From NCBI GenBank assembly GCA_005406025.1, contig BGZK01002071.1:17717-81716 (forward strand): a DNA stretch of 64,000 nt, in the 5' to 3' direction. Positions 48,541 through 61,100 of the stretch are shown here, in pieces. How positions within the stretch are numbered: position 1 is the stretch's first letter; every line of letters begins with the position of its first letter. The notes under the pieces were generated by a model that was not told the DNA's origin, searched no databases, and saw only the letters and a program-made list of their open reading frames with translations. The stretch is from Eumeta japonica (taxonomy: Eukaryota > Arthropoda > Insecta > Lepidoptera > Psychidae). The position numbers were made by a program, and so were the translations under genes.

Positions 48541-48720
48541 CTTCCCGATCGCGGCCTCGCCGGCGTGGATATGGGATGTGTTCCTCCATCTTTTGTTTTG
48601 AACGATCGTCCTGCTCCCAACTCTGGTCCGGTTATCTTTCCTGATTTTGATCTCGGTCACGCTCCAGATTGCAATCTCGGTCCTCATTTGGTTTCTAATT
48701 CATACTAAAATTTAAGTCGC
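48541..48720 (+). repeat. CTTCCCGATCGCGGCCTCGC motif plus hexamer-periodic repeat
   Basis: Same layout as 17268-17465: GC-rich start, GTGGATATGGGATGTG, then GATTTT/GATCTC/GGTCAC six-base units. Confidence 0.5.
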
Positions 48721-51180
48721 GCTTAAGTAAAATCTGCCTATGGACAAATTTTTAATTATTATTTCTCAATAAATTTTAATTAATTATAATATCCAATTAT
48801 TAAAACATAGCCTATCGACAAAGTCAATGTATCCTTTACATGTATACAAAATTTCATTTAGATCGGATGAATAGGTCAATAATTATAACGGAACAACAAA
48901 AAAAATCTCTGTAGATTTATATATCAGTATAGATTGTCTTCTGTCTCCTCTAGATTGAACAAAAATAACTGTATTCAATAAAGCTGCATTACTCCTAGTG
49001 TCAATGAAATAGAATACGATTTCCATCAAAAACAATTATTCTTCGTTACGAAAAATCATTTCAAATAATACCTACCTGAATCATTTTTTTCAGAACATAA
49101 TGTTAATGTTTATTACCAAAGTGAGATATCAGATAGTACACATCATGTGCTATTACTATAAGGCTTGCTTGTTGTTTTTCGCAAGGAAGTATAAAATTGC
49201 GAGAAAACTGGGATAAATTGAATAAAACATGTTTCTCAACTAAAAACTTGGAAAATAATGCAACGATATACATTAGCATAGTTTATTATTTTGTTATCTA
49301 TATCTATATTTATAAATCTTTGTATTTTTGTGGCGTATACGTACCATTTTGTTTGACAAATTTTGTGATTAATATTCCTTTTATGACCACCGATCCTAAT
49401 TCTACCTCATTTAATTTACGTCTGCCTATATATATATGGATATATGGATAGTTATAACTTAAAAATGATTTCAACGATCTTGATCCAAATTGGTGATTAT
49501 CATCATATCCTACATATGCTTTCGGTAAAGGATCTGTCTGTTTGTTTGGACGGGTTAAAAAAAACAACAAATTTTAATCAAATTTTGAAAAGAAGTACAT
49601 TAGTTCCTGGAATAAAAAATATACACTTTCTATTTATATATGAAAATACTAACTCGCGATGTGTTTATAAAATTTTGTTATAAATATTTATTCTATGACG
49701 CACCTAATTTATACATATTGTTTTTAATTTCTCACTTTGAATATCTCTTAATGATGATGACTATTTATATGATTATCTGAGCTAATCTCAATTATTTTAA
49801 TTATTGTTCATAATGATAGACTATTTTTAATAAATAAGTAGATTGTTCGTTTTCTTTGGGAGCCTAAGCCATCCATCCAATCTTCATCAAACTGGTGATA
49901 TGTTATATTTTTGAATAAAAAGGTTTCTGAAAAAAAAGCTTGTCTTTGTACCCAAGCTCGTATGCGTATTTGTACTGTTGAAATTAATAACCGAACCAAT
50001 TCTAAAAATTCTTTCATTTATAAAAGACTCGGAATCATAATCAAAAGCGTGATCAAGATCAAGATGGAGGAATTTATTCTGTATCCACGTAAACGAAGCC
50101 AAGGGCGAAAGATAATACTAATTAAAACTAATAAGATAGTATTAGTTTATAAAAAAAATACATCCAAATATATTTAGTTAAATTCCCTTCGGTAATTGCA
50201 CCCTAGAGCGTTTATTTTTTTTAATATTTTTTCTTAAAATAAACAAAAAATTATTTTGTCAAATTTGAAATATAAAAGTAATCAGTAGCACGCAATAATA
50301 CATAACTTGCTATTACTTTTTATTTGTTAGTATAATAAAGATTTGTTTTATCGCACTATTGAGGAAGCGTCGCAAATGTTTTATAAATCGTTTTCCAAAT
50401 GTAGGGAAATATATGAAGGCCCTAGAGGACGCCACCCTTTTTCTTATGAACATAAGAAGACAAAAAAAAAAAATTATCTGAAAAACACATCAATCTTCGG
50501 CATTGTTAGTGCCGTGATTGACGGAGTAATTGTTGGATTGTTCGAAAATGATTACGTGGTCGCTTAAATGATTTGAGCGATGGTTACTTGGTGGAAAAAT
50601 CTTATTTTCAGAATGTTTTTATCGGTCAATCAGTCACACCGATTACACGCTCAGTTTTTCATACATTAGAGCTATGAGTGTAGTAAAACTGACAACAAAC
50701 CACACGTGTAACCCCTACCTAAGATAATAACACAATATGGTTTCATTGAGTATAATCACTAAGTAAAAATTAACGCTATTTATTCCCTTACGCCTCTTAC
50801 AAATAAAAAACAATTTTGCGAATTAAGTAATGTCCAAAATTATTAATTCAAATTGTTTTCTGTAATTTTTGAATAAAGTTAAATTGAATAAGATACAAAT
50901 TTTCCAATTTATTAACACTTAATGAATTTTTGAAGTATCAAATACGTTAACTGTTTATCACCTATAAAACATCATTCATGTACTTAAAAAAAAAATAACA
51001 GTGGCAACCAATTCACGAAAAAATTTAATCTGTGGAAATAGATCTATGGGAAATAGGTTTAATTAATATTCTATGATAGGTATAAACATAATATGAGTTA
51101 TATTTATCTGTTTTACATTTTAAGTTATTTATAGGTATGTAAACTTACAGAAAACATTATCTGCATATTTTTCAACCAAG

Positions 51181-51912
51181 ATGAAAGAAATACTCCTATT
51201 ACGAGCAAAATCTGAAGAATATACTAGGACTTTTAATGCTGCCGGTTATCAACCCTCTTTTATTGAGCCTTTAAGTTTCACTTTTACTAATGAGCATCGC
51301 TTACGAGACTGTTTATCCGATGCTACATATGATGGACTTGTGCTTACCAGTCCTCGAGCAATAACGGCAGTTTCGCGTCAGTGGGACCCAAATACAGTGC
51401 CTATGTGTTTTGCACTCGTGTATGTGGTCGGCATAGCTAGCGCACAAGAGGCCGAAGAGCTGCTTGGTGTCAAAGCAAAAGGCACAGAAGCTGGCAACTC
51501 ACAGGCTTTGGCCCAAATAATAATACAAGAAACGGCAAGTTCCAAAAAGAAATTTCTTTTTCCATGTGGTAATTTGGCAAGTGATAATATGGTACAATCA
51601 TTGCAAAAGGCTGGTTTGGAGGTTGATACATTACCTGTCTATAACACAATAGAAAACAGTGAATTGTCTACCCTGTTGTCAACAACAAAAACACCTTCTG
51701 CCTTAGTATTTTTTAGTCCATCAGGATGCAAATTTGTATATAAACATCTGCAAAATTCAAATAAACAATTAGCTAGTTTACCACAATTTGCCATAGGTCC
51801 TACTACAGCAAGATCACTTGAACAGCAGGGTGTGAAGGTCGCACGCATTGCAAATACACCATGTCCACTTGACCTTATTGCTTGTCTTGATCTTTACTTC
51901 AATATGGATTAG
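51181..51912 (+). CDS. UROS: Uroporphyrinogen-III synthase
   Basis: An uninterrupted 243-codon frame. The enzyme inverts ring D and closes hydroxymethylbilane to uroporphyrinogen III in cytosolic haem synthesis. Family features in order: N-terminal strand KEILLLRAK (2-10), GLVLTSPRAI near 52-61, GTEAGNSQAL (101-110), FLFPCGNLASD near 125-135, ALVFFSPSG (174-182) and FAIGPTTARSL (203-213). Length is close to other animal forms (human 265). The first ATG lies directly before the HemD-type start, so the start is well supported. It appears intronless here, whereas vertebrate genes are split. A poly(A) signal lies 170 bases after the stop. The neighbour upstream ends 6.5 kb away. Confidence 0.95.
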   Translation: MKEILLLRAKSEEYTRTFNAAGYQPSFIEPLSFTFTNEHRLRDCLSDATYDGLVLTSPRAITAVSRQWDPNTVPMCFALVYVVGIASAQEAEELLGVKAKGTEAGNSQALAQIIIQETASSKKKFLFPCGNLASDNMVQSLQKAGLEVDTLPVYNTIENSELSTLLSTTKTPSALVFFSPSGCKFVYKHLQNSNKQLASLPQFAIGPTTARSLEQQGVKVARIANTPCPLDLIACLDLYFNMD

Positions 51913-52082
51913 CTGTAGATACTTAGAATGGCAAATTACAAATTATGTGATATTCCAAATTTTATTGAATAATTGTTTTGTGATTGCTATTCTCTATAAT
52001 GTTTTTTCAGGGCAATAGTATATTTGGAATGAAAGGTAGTAGTTACAGAATTTCTATTCCATTATTGGTTTTTAAACATATC

Positions 52083-52088
52083 AATAAA
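52083..52088 (+). terminator. Candidate poly(A) signal of the UROS gene
   Basis: AATAAA about 170 bases after the stop codon, in AT-rich sequence. Confidence 0.6.
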
Positions 52089-52539
52089 ATTATTGTAATG
52101 ATTGTATTTATGCATTTAGATGAACATCTTACTATGTATCATCTGAAATAGTACAATCTTATAATTTTAATTAATTGTAGTTTCATTAAGATTATTTTTT
52201 GCAGTCATGCTATTCAATCAAATATTAAATGTTGTGAGGTTTTAATCTCCATGTTCAAGCATACCCTATTACAGTTTTTTTTTTAATTGAGAGCTTTGGA
52301 ATTTAAGTTTATAAGCTCTTTCAGTATAGTTCGAGAGCCCCTAATGACTTATCACCAATTGATGTCAATATCTAAGACTTATGGCTTAATATGCACTTCG
52401 ATGTAAGGAAAGTGTAATTTCATTTCTCCTAATTAAAAGCTTATCTGTAAATTTGCGAGTGATCAAGATTAGGCTCGGTAACTTCTAGTTGGGAGCAAAG
52501 CTCTTAACCAATGTCTAAAAAACTGGGATGATATAAATC

Positions 52540-53340
52540 AAATCAAAATCAAAAATATCTTTATTCCGTAGGTATTGAAATGACACTTGAAATGTGTCAT
52601 TAATAAATTCTTTTCGACATTACCACTCATTCCAAATGCTGATTCACCTAGAGAAGAATGGGCAAGAAACACAAGGCCTGCTCTTTTTACTCATCAATAC
52701 AAAGGACTTGATAATTAATAATTTAGTCGACATTTAAAAATAATATGAACCTGATAGCCGAGCAGTTCAATCCCAGGGGCCTTTTTCATTAAGATATTCC
52801 GACACAGTATAATATTTACATATACTTTCTTTTAACGAAACATTTAAATTCAGCAAATGGCAAATTTTGAATTTCATTTGGGATCTTATTATAAAAGCGC
52901 ACACATAGCCCCTTAAATGATTTTTTAACTTTACTTGAATGGGTCTTATGAGCAGCAAGATCGTTCTTATGTCTTAGTGTTATGAATATCGCTCCTTTTT
53001 TGGAACAATTCTATATGTCTCTTGACATATACCAGGTTTTTGTATTACTAAAGTTAGGATATTAATTTCCTTAAATTTGTCTCTGAGATGTCATTGGTCT
53101 CAAATCATAAACAGCACAAATAGCTCGCTTGTGCAGCACGAAAATTTTGTTAATATCGGCTGCGTGGCCCCATAACAAAATTTCATAGATCAGAAGACTA
53201 TAAAAAAACTGTAATAAATTAGTCTCGCATAAAATAAAAGCCAGGCCTCTCAGTGCGTGGTCATCATTCCAGTTCACACACTTGTACACCTCCACGGTAG
53301 TGGTGAACGTCTCTAAATTATTAAATCCATATTTCTCGTC
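52540..53340 (-). mobile_element. LINE ORF2 3' fragment (non-LTR retrotransposon)
   Basis: On the minus strand the frames contain LLIYEILLWGHAADINKIFV and LHKRAICAVYDL, then SFKGLCVRFYNKIPNEIQNL and YYTVSEYLNEKGPW: the C-terminal order of insect LINE reverse transcriptases. Stops and a frameshift show decay. The 3' end closes with a GATTTTGATTTGATTT tail. 5'-truncated as usual for LINEs. Confidence 0.8.
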
Positions 53341-53344
53341 TACT

Positions 53345-53520
53345 AGCTGTTGACCACGATTCCGCCTGCATAGAAAAAAAGTCTTGATATTTACAGAACT
53401 GCGATTCTATATCTACCCGATCTCATTGCTAAAACCGATCTCGATCGTATTCCCGATTGCATCCCTCTACCTTTTCATCGTGTTCTTTTTCTCAACTCAC
53501 TCCATGTCTCTTCTACTTAA
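53345..53520 (+). repeat. Hexamer-periodic degenerate repeat
   Basis: Starts TTGACCACGATTCCGCC and runs with CGATCT, CGATCG, TCCCGATTG units. Directly abuts the LINE fragment. Confidence 0.5.
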
Positions 53521-54180
53521 TCCTTTATTGTCAGCTACCCCCCTGCACAAAAGAAAAAGATCGACATATGTTTTCTACATATTAAAAGCCTCACAGCGTT
53601 ATCTATTGACATTTGGCAATAATAAAATTGAAATAAAACCAAATATATTTTGGAAGGTTTTGAATTTCTAACTATTATTTATAAACAGAATCAATCTCAT
53701 TGTTTGCTAAGCTTTTTACTTAACCTCAAAAAAGGGAAATATTTAAATGAACTGTTTTTTTTTTTTTTGTGTTACTATCAACGCGATATACATTTGCTGC
53801 CTGTAAACCAATTTGAATGATTATTTTTTTAGTAGATTAAAAATTTATGATAGTCCTGTACATAAGAGGAAATTGTCTCTTTCTTAAGAATTTAAAAATA
53901 TGTTAATGTACGAATTTGATGCTGTTACCATTTTATTAACTTTTTTAACCACCGAACTTTTATGCAACATTCGTGACCATATCACCGATGATCACCAAAT
54001 CAACAATAGCATGTATCACAAACAAAAACATCGACAGTTCTAATATATGATCACTCTCTACTAATGTTGGCAGTGCAAATGTTGCTCATAGTGTCGCGCA
54101 AAGTCGCGATAGGAGACATTTTTAAAAAAAGAAAAGTAAAAACGGTGTTCCGCCATTATTCTATTGCTTTTCTGTCCAAA

Positions 54181-55010
54181 ATGAGTGAAATTAACATACT
54201 AATTCGACACATTTTGAAGTTTTATTACAAAAAAGGGAAAAATGCGACACAAACCACAAAAAAAAATGTGACGTTTATGTACTTAATGCAGTGTCGGTAA
54301 GGGTAACACACAATTTGTTCAAGCGTTTTCAATCAGTTAACTTTGATGTCAAAGATAAACCTCGTTCTGGTCAACTTGTTAAGTATAAAGTAGATGCAAT
54401 TTTGAAAAAAGTAGAGGAAGATGGGCATATTAGTTTTTACGACATAGTCGAAGAGCTGGGGATTGACCACAAAACAGTTTTGACCCATTTGAAAATAGCT
54501 AGATATATATAAAAATTTCGATACTTTGATCCCACACGAACTCACTAAAAAAAATCTAATGAATCCTTTACTTATTTGCGATTCTCTATTAAAAGGTAAT
54601 GAAACTAAACCGTTTTTGAAAAGATTTATTACTGGTGACGAAAAATGAATTTCCTTCAACATGCGAAGATCATGGTCAAAAGACAAACAAGCTCCACAGA
54701 CTATAGCGAAACCCGGATTAACACGCAATAAGATGATGGCTATGTGTATGATAGGACTAGAAGGGTTGAGGTTTTACCGCCAAGTAAAATAATCAATTCG
54801 GATCTCTACCGCCAACAGCTGATTATACTCAAGTAAAAAGTAGAGAAAAAACGGCCGGAATTAATTAACAGAAAGGATATAGATTTTGAAGATGATAACG
54901 CCAACCACTTTTTAGCCATTCGGCAAATATTGAGTTTGGTTGAGAAATGTTAATGCATCCATCATATAACACTGACCTAACACCCTCAAATTTTCACCTG
55001 TTTCTTTAGG
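54181..55010 (+). pseudogene. Mariner-family transposase relic
   Basis: Starts MSEINILIRH. The helix-turn-helix part has LFKRFQSVNFDVKDKPRSGQ and DIVEELGIDHKTVLTHLK (54300-54510). Later frames hold FITGDEK, SKDKQAPQTIAKPGLT, DDNANHF and MHPSYNTDLTPSNFHLF, which place the three acidic positions of the mariner triad. At least two frameshifts and several stops separate these parts, so it cannot encode an active enzyme. Confidence 0.85.
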
Positions 55011-55143
55011 TAATGTTAATTAACATTAAGAGAAGACTGTCAACACTAGTTGAACAAAATGGTATATTTATATATAATAAATGAAAATAAAATATGGAAA
55101 ATTATTTTGTATATAAAATATGAAAAATTTCCCAACCCTATGC

Positions 55144-55886
55144 AGGATGGAATCGATCATGCATCTTTCCACAAATATTCCTAATCTCCTTTTTTATAAC
55201 TTTGCCAGAGTAACTATAACTAAAATATATTAATAAAATTACGCTAATAATGTAAAAATAATTCAGAGAAAAGCCTACGAAATGCTCGACCAGGCGGACG
55301 AACGGGCAATGTGATGTATTATTTTTAAAGAACTTATCGTCTTTTACCTTCAAATGACAGTTAGTGATGTAAAACCACCGACGGTAAACGATAACAACAC
55401 GCAATATTACTCGTGGACTCGCAGGTCCGTTAACTGTCAGGGCAAATTTTACTATAAAGTTTAGGGCCGAATAATGTCACCTCTGCAAACTCCCCAACAA
55501 AAAAAAATCATGTTTGCATATTCGATAGCAATGAAAGGCATTATTATTAAACGCCAATATCAATTACACAGACTTAGTTTCAAAAATGTGAACATCGCAA
55601 ACGTAACACTATAACAAAATACCTAAACCTCTAAAGTCGCGTGTCGGGTCGTTAACTACGTACGGACGGGCGTGTCCGGAACGGACTTGCTACACGTTTC
55701 CGCGGCTACACGTGTTACAACATGGATGGATTTAGGAGCTCGCATAAGGGCCGTATTTCATACATTTACATTCTGAGTTATTTTTCTCAGAAACGGATAC
55801 TTCAATAACTATGGTTTCCTCGGCAAAGTTATTCTAAAAAAAGGAGATTATGACTATTTGCAAAAGTTTCATTATCGATTCCATGT
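55144..55886. mobile_element. MITE of the GATGGAATCG family
   Basis: Left end GGATGGAATCGATCATGCAT, right end ATTATCGATTCCATG, with inverted similarity over about 80 bases (AACTTTGCC, TCTCCTTTTTT). It lies just downstream of the mariner relic and ends against a piggyBac fragment. Confidence 0.65.
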
Positions 55887-55889
55887 GGT

Positions 55890-56170
55890 ATATCATGTGT
55901 CGTCACATCATACCAACCGCCTATTTTTGAATAAATTCTTATATCAGTATGACGTAGAAAATGATATTTATTAGTACAATCAACTATTTTCTGTACTAGT
56001 TCAGTGTCTACAAAATACTCAAAAAATTCTAGTTCCGAAGAACCTTCATGCAAATATGATTGGATTTATTCCAGACACTAACTCATTGAAGCGATTGTCT
56101 AAGGTTAAAGGAATTTGCGATGACCAATTGAGAGTAATATTTGGTTCAGCCTGTAAATCAATAAATTCTA
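55890..56170 (-). pseudogene. piggyBac transposase fragment
   Basis: The minus strand encodes LEFFEYFVDTELVQKIVDCT then NKYHFL and SKIGGWYDVTTHDI. This fits the piggyBac domain start (…FF..FF.dELI..IV..TN.Y…W.dvT). The upstream part (LDNRFNELVSGINP) is in another frame. The fragment stops where the MITE begins. Confidence 0.6.
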
Positions 56171-57278
56171 ATTTGTTTTAACGATTAAAAAATTAGCCAA
56201 GTTGGGAGTCACACTCACAGCCATTTAATGTTAGGGATTTTCTAAAGGAAAAGTGCATGTAGGTAACAACTTTTACAGAACAAATTACAACTAACCTTGC
56301 GAAGTTTCAATTCCTTACTAGATTCATATTCTTCATGTTATTGGTACCTTTCGAAATTGCCAATAATCTTTTAGTGGTACTCATACTTCTTATAATTTGT
56401 ATTAATGTATCGACAAAAATTTAAAGTGTAACAGCACTAAATGTAATTTCCAAAATCTGGACATACCTATGACATAATTTGCAGTTGTGTATATCCAATG
56501 GTGGCGCTAGAGGATATGAGAAAAACTTGTTACATTAACACTATTGTCGATATTGCCATTTTCAAAACAGTTTTGAGATATGTTTTAAAATTTAACTATT
56601 ATTTAATATTTTCCTTTCTATGACACAAAAAAAAACGAAAATAATTGAAGTACATTACAAATGTCATATTTATACAACATCGGCAATAGGTCTATGCCAA
56701 CTTTCATTAAGAAAATTAATTATTGTTTAATACATTTCATGTATTGTAATAAATTTCCTAGCTGTTACAATGCAATATTTCTTCATTAGTGGAAGAATAT
56801 GTACTCTGAAATTCAGTTAAATGAATTATATGAAATTATCGAAAACTTATTTTTGTTAGATAAATCCAATGTTCACGCTTTAAGCCTGATTTTATTTGTC
56901 GTTTACATCCGACTATGGCAGTTAAAATGATAATGTGTAGATTCTACGACGATTTCTTTTAGCGATAGATGACCCTATTATAACAGTCTTTTTACAAAAT
57001 TTGAAGTTTATTAACCTGATACTTGCTTTCATTGAAAGAATTACTAATCATTGATTCGATGAGAAAACAAAATGTTTAGGCATTTTATATTAATCCAAAA
57101 AAAAACTATTGGTATGTATAAAAATCATATATTTATAATTAAAATTTAAAATTAATTGTTTCATAGAGATCAGTTGTACCAGCTTGACTAGATAACAACT
57201 AGAACCAGCAGTGGCTGCGAAAAAATGTTGGGCCCTCCAAAATTTCAACAAAAACAAATTTAGATGAAAATCTGGAAT

Positions 57279-57284
57279 TTTATT
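57279..57284 (-). terminator. Candidate poly(A) signal of the MARVEL-like gene
   Basis: TTTATT on the plus strand reads AATAAA on the minus strand, about 345 bases after the stop. Confidence 0.4.
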
Positions 57285-57626
57285 TCTGGAATATATCCAT
57301 TGAGATGTACCCTGTGTAACATTTTCTTAATTAATGTCTTCTATGTGTTACTTAAAAAAAAAAAACAAAAGACAATGAAGGGCTGTTGAAATTCGCGACC
57401 ACTTTCTGGTAACGCGTCGGCGTGGACGCAGCCAAACGAACGGAGGGACAGTATAAAATTACTCACTATATCAATCTTATTATACACGTTCATTCTTAAC
57501 TCTAATGTCGAACGTCGAGCGAGGAGGGGTGGCTTGGTGCACCGACGTCGAGGAATGTTGTAATAAACAAGAATTACTAAATCAGAACGAGGATACGGCG
57601 TGGGCGCTGGCGCACGCGAGCGTTCA

Positions 57627-58133
57627 CTATAAAGGATTATCGCGCGACGTAGAAGGTTGTGGCACAGCACGGTATGCGGCACGCAATGAACCAGTCGATG
57701 AGCGCGCCGTAGCCGATGGGGGTGCGTGCATGGGTCGGCGTGAAGCCCACGCAGCAATAACGGCGGCGACAGCCGCGAGTGTCGATAGGGCAGCGCCGGC
57801 GAGCGCTGAACCCGCGGCAGCTAGTAATGGTTGTGCCACGTTCGCCGGCGCCCAGCGATATTCCGGCGCGACAAGTACAGCGTGTAACACAAGCGCACCG
57901 CCCACGCACAACATTCCACTGCTGTAAAGCGCAGCGCCGGCACTCACTGCACGCCACCGAAAAGGCAGCAACACTACAAGTTGCGTCACGTGCAACGTCA
58001 GCAGTAACACGTGCAGAAAGAACGAAGTGAGTGCGGCGAGATGCAGTAGACGAACACGTGCCGCCAATGGCACACGCCACGCACGTAGCCCTACGCCTGC
58101 CCAGACGCACGCGCACGCACCACCACACCACAA
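57627..58133 (-). CDS. MARVEL-like protein exon 2
   Basis: Begins LWCGGACACVWAG after acceptor GTGCAG and contains the rest of helix 1 and helices 2-4. Ends RDNPL then TAG. Long open frames on the other strand here are composition effects of the GC-rich exon. Confidence 0.8.
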   Translation of the reverse strand: MWCGGACACVWAGVGLRAWRVPLAARVRLLHLAALTSFFLHVLLLTLHVTQLVVLLPFRWRAVSAGAALYSSGMLCVGGALVLHAVLVAPEYRWAPANVAQPLLAAAGSALAGAALSTLAAVAAVIAAWASRRPMHAPPSATARSSTGSLRAAYRAVPQPSTSRDNPL

Positions 58134-61100
58134 CTGCACACAAAACAACTCCGGTTAAAAAAGAAATGTAATATAATTGTACTTAAAATAAAAATTGGTC
58201 CAAATAATTATAGACTTCATATATTCAACGAATAGTATGTGCTATATTTTTCAATTGGAACACTTAGTACACTCAGCATACTCAATTAAGAGCAAAATAT
58301 ATAATCTATAGTTCACACTAGTTCTAGAGTAATTGAATACATAATTGACACAACTCTATAGTCATTTGCATGATACTAGTAACCTATAATTTATCTGATT
58401 AAATAATTTTAATTCTTATTAATGCCAACTACTGAATGAAGACATGTTGATACATGCCAAGAACTATAATAAGGCCTTTTTCATGTCAACTTTCAATGCC
58501 TAGGTGATATTTTATTCCAATTATATTTACAAGTTAACTCATTTACAGAAAAAAAAAGAGAAAAACCAACTGTCATTTTATTTCAAATTTAAATTCTACC
58601 CTTTATTTATTAAATTCAGTGAGACAGGCTACGATAATCTAAAGAAAATGGTATATACTTGTGAAGCGAGTTTATTAGATTCAAATTTTAGCTCAACATC
58701 CCATTACCACAACAACACATTAATTACTATACCATAAGAATAAGGTATATTGTTCTTTTAGTTGATTTTTTTCAAACTTTCAATAAAAGGGCATTCAGCA
58801 CTAAAATATTATACAATATTAACAGTATATCTGTAGGTCTTCCTCACAGGCGTGATAGAGATGTATTCCTATCGTAAACTTTTATAATTTGCTTTCCCTC
58901 AAGTAAATTATTTTGATAATGATGAAATAAATGCTAATTTAACTTAATCTATAATTTTCAAAGGATGTCTGCCACTTTTAGCCTAAATTCACTACATCAT
59001 TATTACAAATGTACATTAAAAACCCAACATACAATTTTTATTCGACATAATAGGCTATGCATATTTCATATCTATCATTACCTGTATATACCATTAACAT
59101 AACACCAAATACAATTAATGGTTACAAGTTTAATATATCCAATAGCTAGTTTGGTGAAAAGAGACAAGCCTGTAATATGTATCCTATTATTGTAACAGAT
59201 TCATTTTAAGTTACCATTAGCAATTCATTCAAATGACAAAATAAAGCTGATTGTTTTGTTTAAAACTGCATTATAGTATTAATTCATAGCCTAGTTTAAA
59301 AAGTTACTTTTCAATGATAATATCGCCATCTTTAAACAAACACTATTAAATATATTTTCATATAGTGCAATATATAAATTAAAAATCAATGAGAGCCTTT
59401 TGCTTTTAGTTATAAAAAAATAATATACTCTTTGGATAGCATTAAGCAGAAAATATATTAGATTTCAGTAAAAGGTTCTGTATTTCAAGGTTATAACAAA
59501 TGCTGTTCGCTTTCTGATATATAATTAACTGTTTTATCCATCTCTGTGAGCCTAGCATAATGCTCCAGAGAAAATAAATAAAAATTTCTGTGTGGATTTG
59601 TATTTTATAAATATACCTAATTATGACAAAATAAGTTTTAGGTTAGATGTCTACAAAGAAGATTAGCAGGAACAGTGTCGTCTAATTAATAAGTATTTAT
59701 TAAATACAGTATATACATTGTACAGACAAATAACAGTGGTTTATTTTCTATATATTTTTTTTTGTATTCAATGACACAACTTGAAAAATCATAAAAGAAC
59801 ATTGTTGCTATATGTAATGAAAACTTCGTACCAATATATAAATGAAATACTGCTAGCACCAGCAATGAAGTTACCGTTATCAATAGTATAATTCCCATTA
59901 GGAGTTTATCAACAGTGGTCATCTGCTTGTTTGCAGTTATTGAGGAGACACAATTTGTTATTTTATATAAAACAGAAACATGCACTTTTTTATGGCTATA
60001 TGTATGCTGATAATAATGTAGTTTTATTTTTACATAAAACAAATATACAAAACTTAAAGGTAGACATAGAACCTAACAGTTATACTATGGATAATCTGTC
60101 AAATCTTATAGATTGCCTTTATGAGTTGCATTTTTCCTTTAGCGTAAACTGCCATACAAAAATGGTATCCATAAGAAATCCATGTGTAATCAATAATCTT
60201 TGACTGAGACAATTTTTGTTACTCTTAGACCAAAATAAGCAAAAATTTAATTCTCAGAACACAAAACCATTACAATATTAAATGGTTTACTACCTAATTT
60301 AATATTAAATTTGAATTATAACAGTTTATTTTTACTTAAAATAATCTCTGAAAAATTTTAATATTTAATTTATTAAAACTCAAACTGACAATGAGTGACA
60401 GTAAATACTTGATAATGTAGAATATCTCACCTAGTACTAATAGAGCCCCTTTATGATTAAAATCTCTTAGGTTTTTAAATTCATAAAAACAAGTGTCAAA
60501 ATCCTGAGATTAAAGTAAATAATTTTAGTCAATTGTAGTAAACTCATAGTATGACTAAATAACTGTCTTCTGTGTCCTAATTCCATTTTTGAAATTTTAG
60601 TACTTTTATAATTTTTCAAAGAAAAAATGAGCACGTAAACCACATGAGCATAGGTGATCATCACAACACGTAAACACCCATAACCCCAGAATAGTCAGAA
60701 ATGCTTTGCCAACCTTCGACAAAAGAAAGTTAGTCTGTATGTTTCAAAAAAGTTGAAGATGTCTAGTGCTTTGAAACATAAATTTTAGTGTTGTAAAATA
60801 CAAACAATGTTATGTAAACTCCATATATAATAACATGTTTAGAGATAAATGGTGTCATTATAAGTAAAAAATGAGGCTAATTTTAATGAGATTATTTTTT
60901 CAAAGCATACACAACACAGCAAATATGGAAAATATATTTCTCTTTCAAAATTAGTACAACTCCATTAGGCAGAATGTATTTATATGAAGTAACTGGATAC
61001 ACACAATAGTAAAATGTGCATCAAGTTTAAAGGCAGGCACTGAAAATTAAGGCTAAGTTTTTGCAAAATTAAATAAAACTTTCCAAATACTCCACATAGT

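Larger units (their letters stand above)
44694..51180. other. Intergenic, NME8-like gene to UROS
   Basis: 6.5 kb with a DUF4817-type transposon copy (44992-45790), a foldback (47374-48010), a hexamer repeat (48541-48720) and LINE-like debris at 49380-50110. No gene recognised. Confidence 0.6.
51913..57626. other. Intergenic, UROS to MARVEL-like gene (convergent)
   Basis: 5.7 kb full of mobile-element debris: LINE fragment, hexamer repeat, mariner, MITE and piggyBac fragment. 56200-57250 is AT-rich with nothing recognised; the last part is the likely 3' UTR of the MARVEL-like gene. Confidence 0.6.

Noticed and set aside
57505..57927. 140-codon plus-strand open frame
   Set aside because: Lies antisense to exon 2 of the MARVEL-like gene; its length follows from high GC content and it has no domain or splice support.
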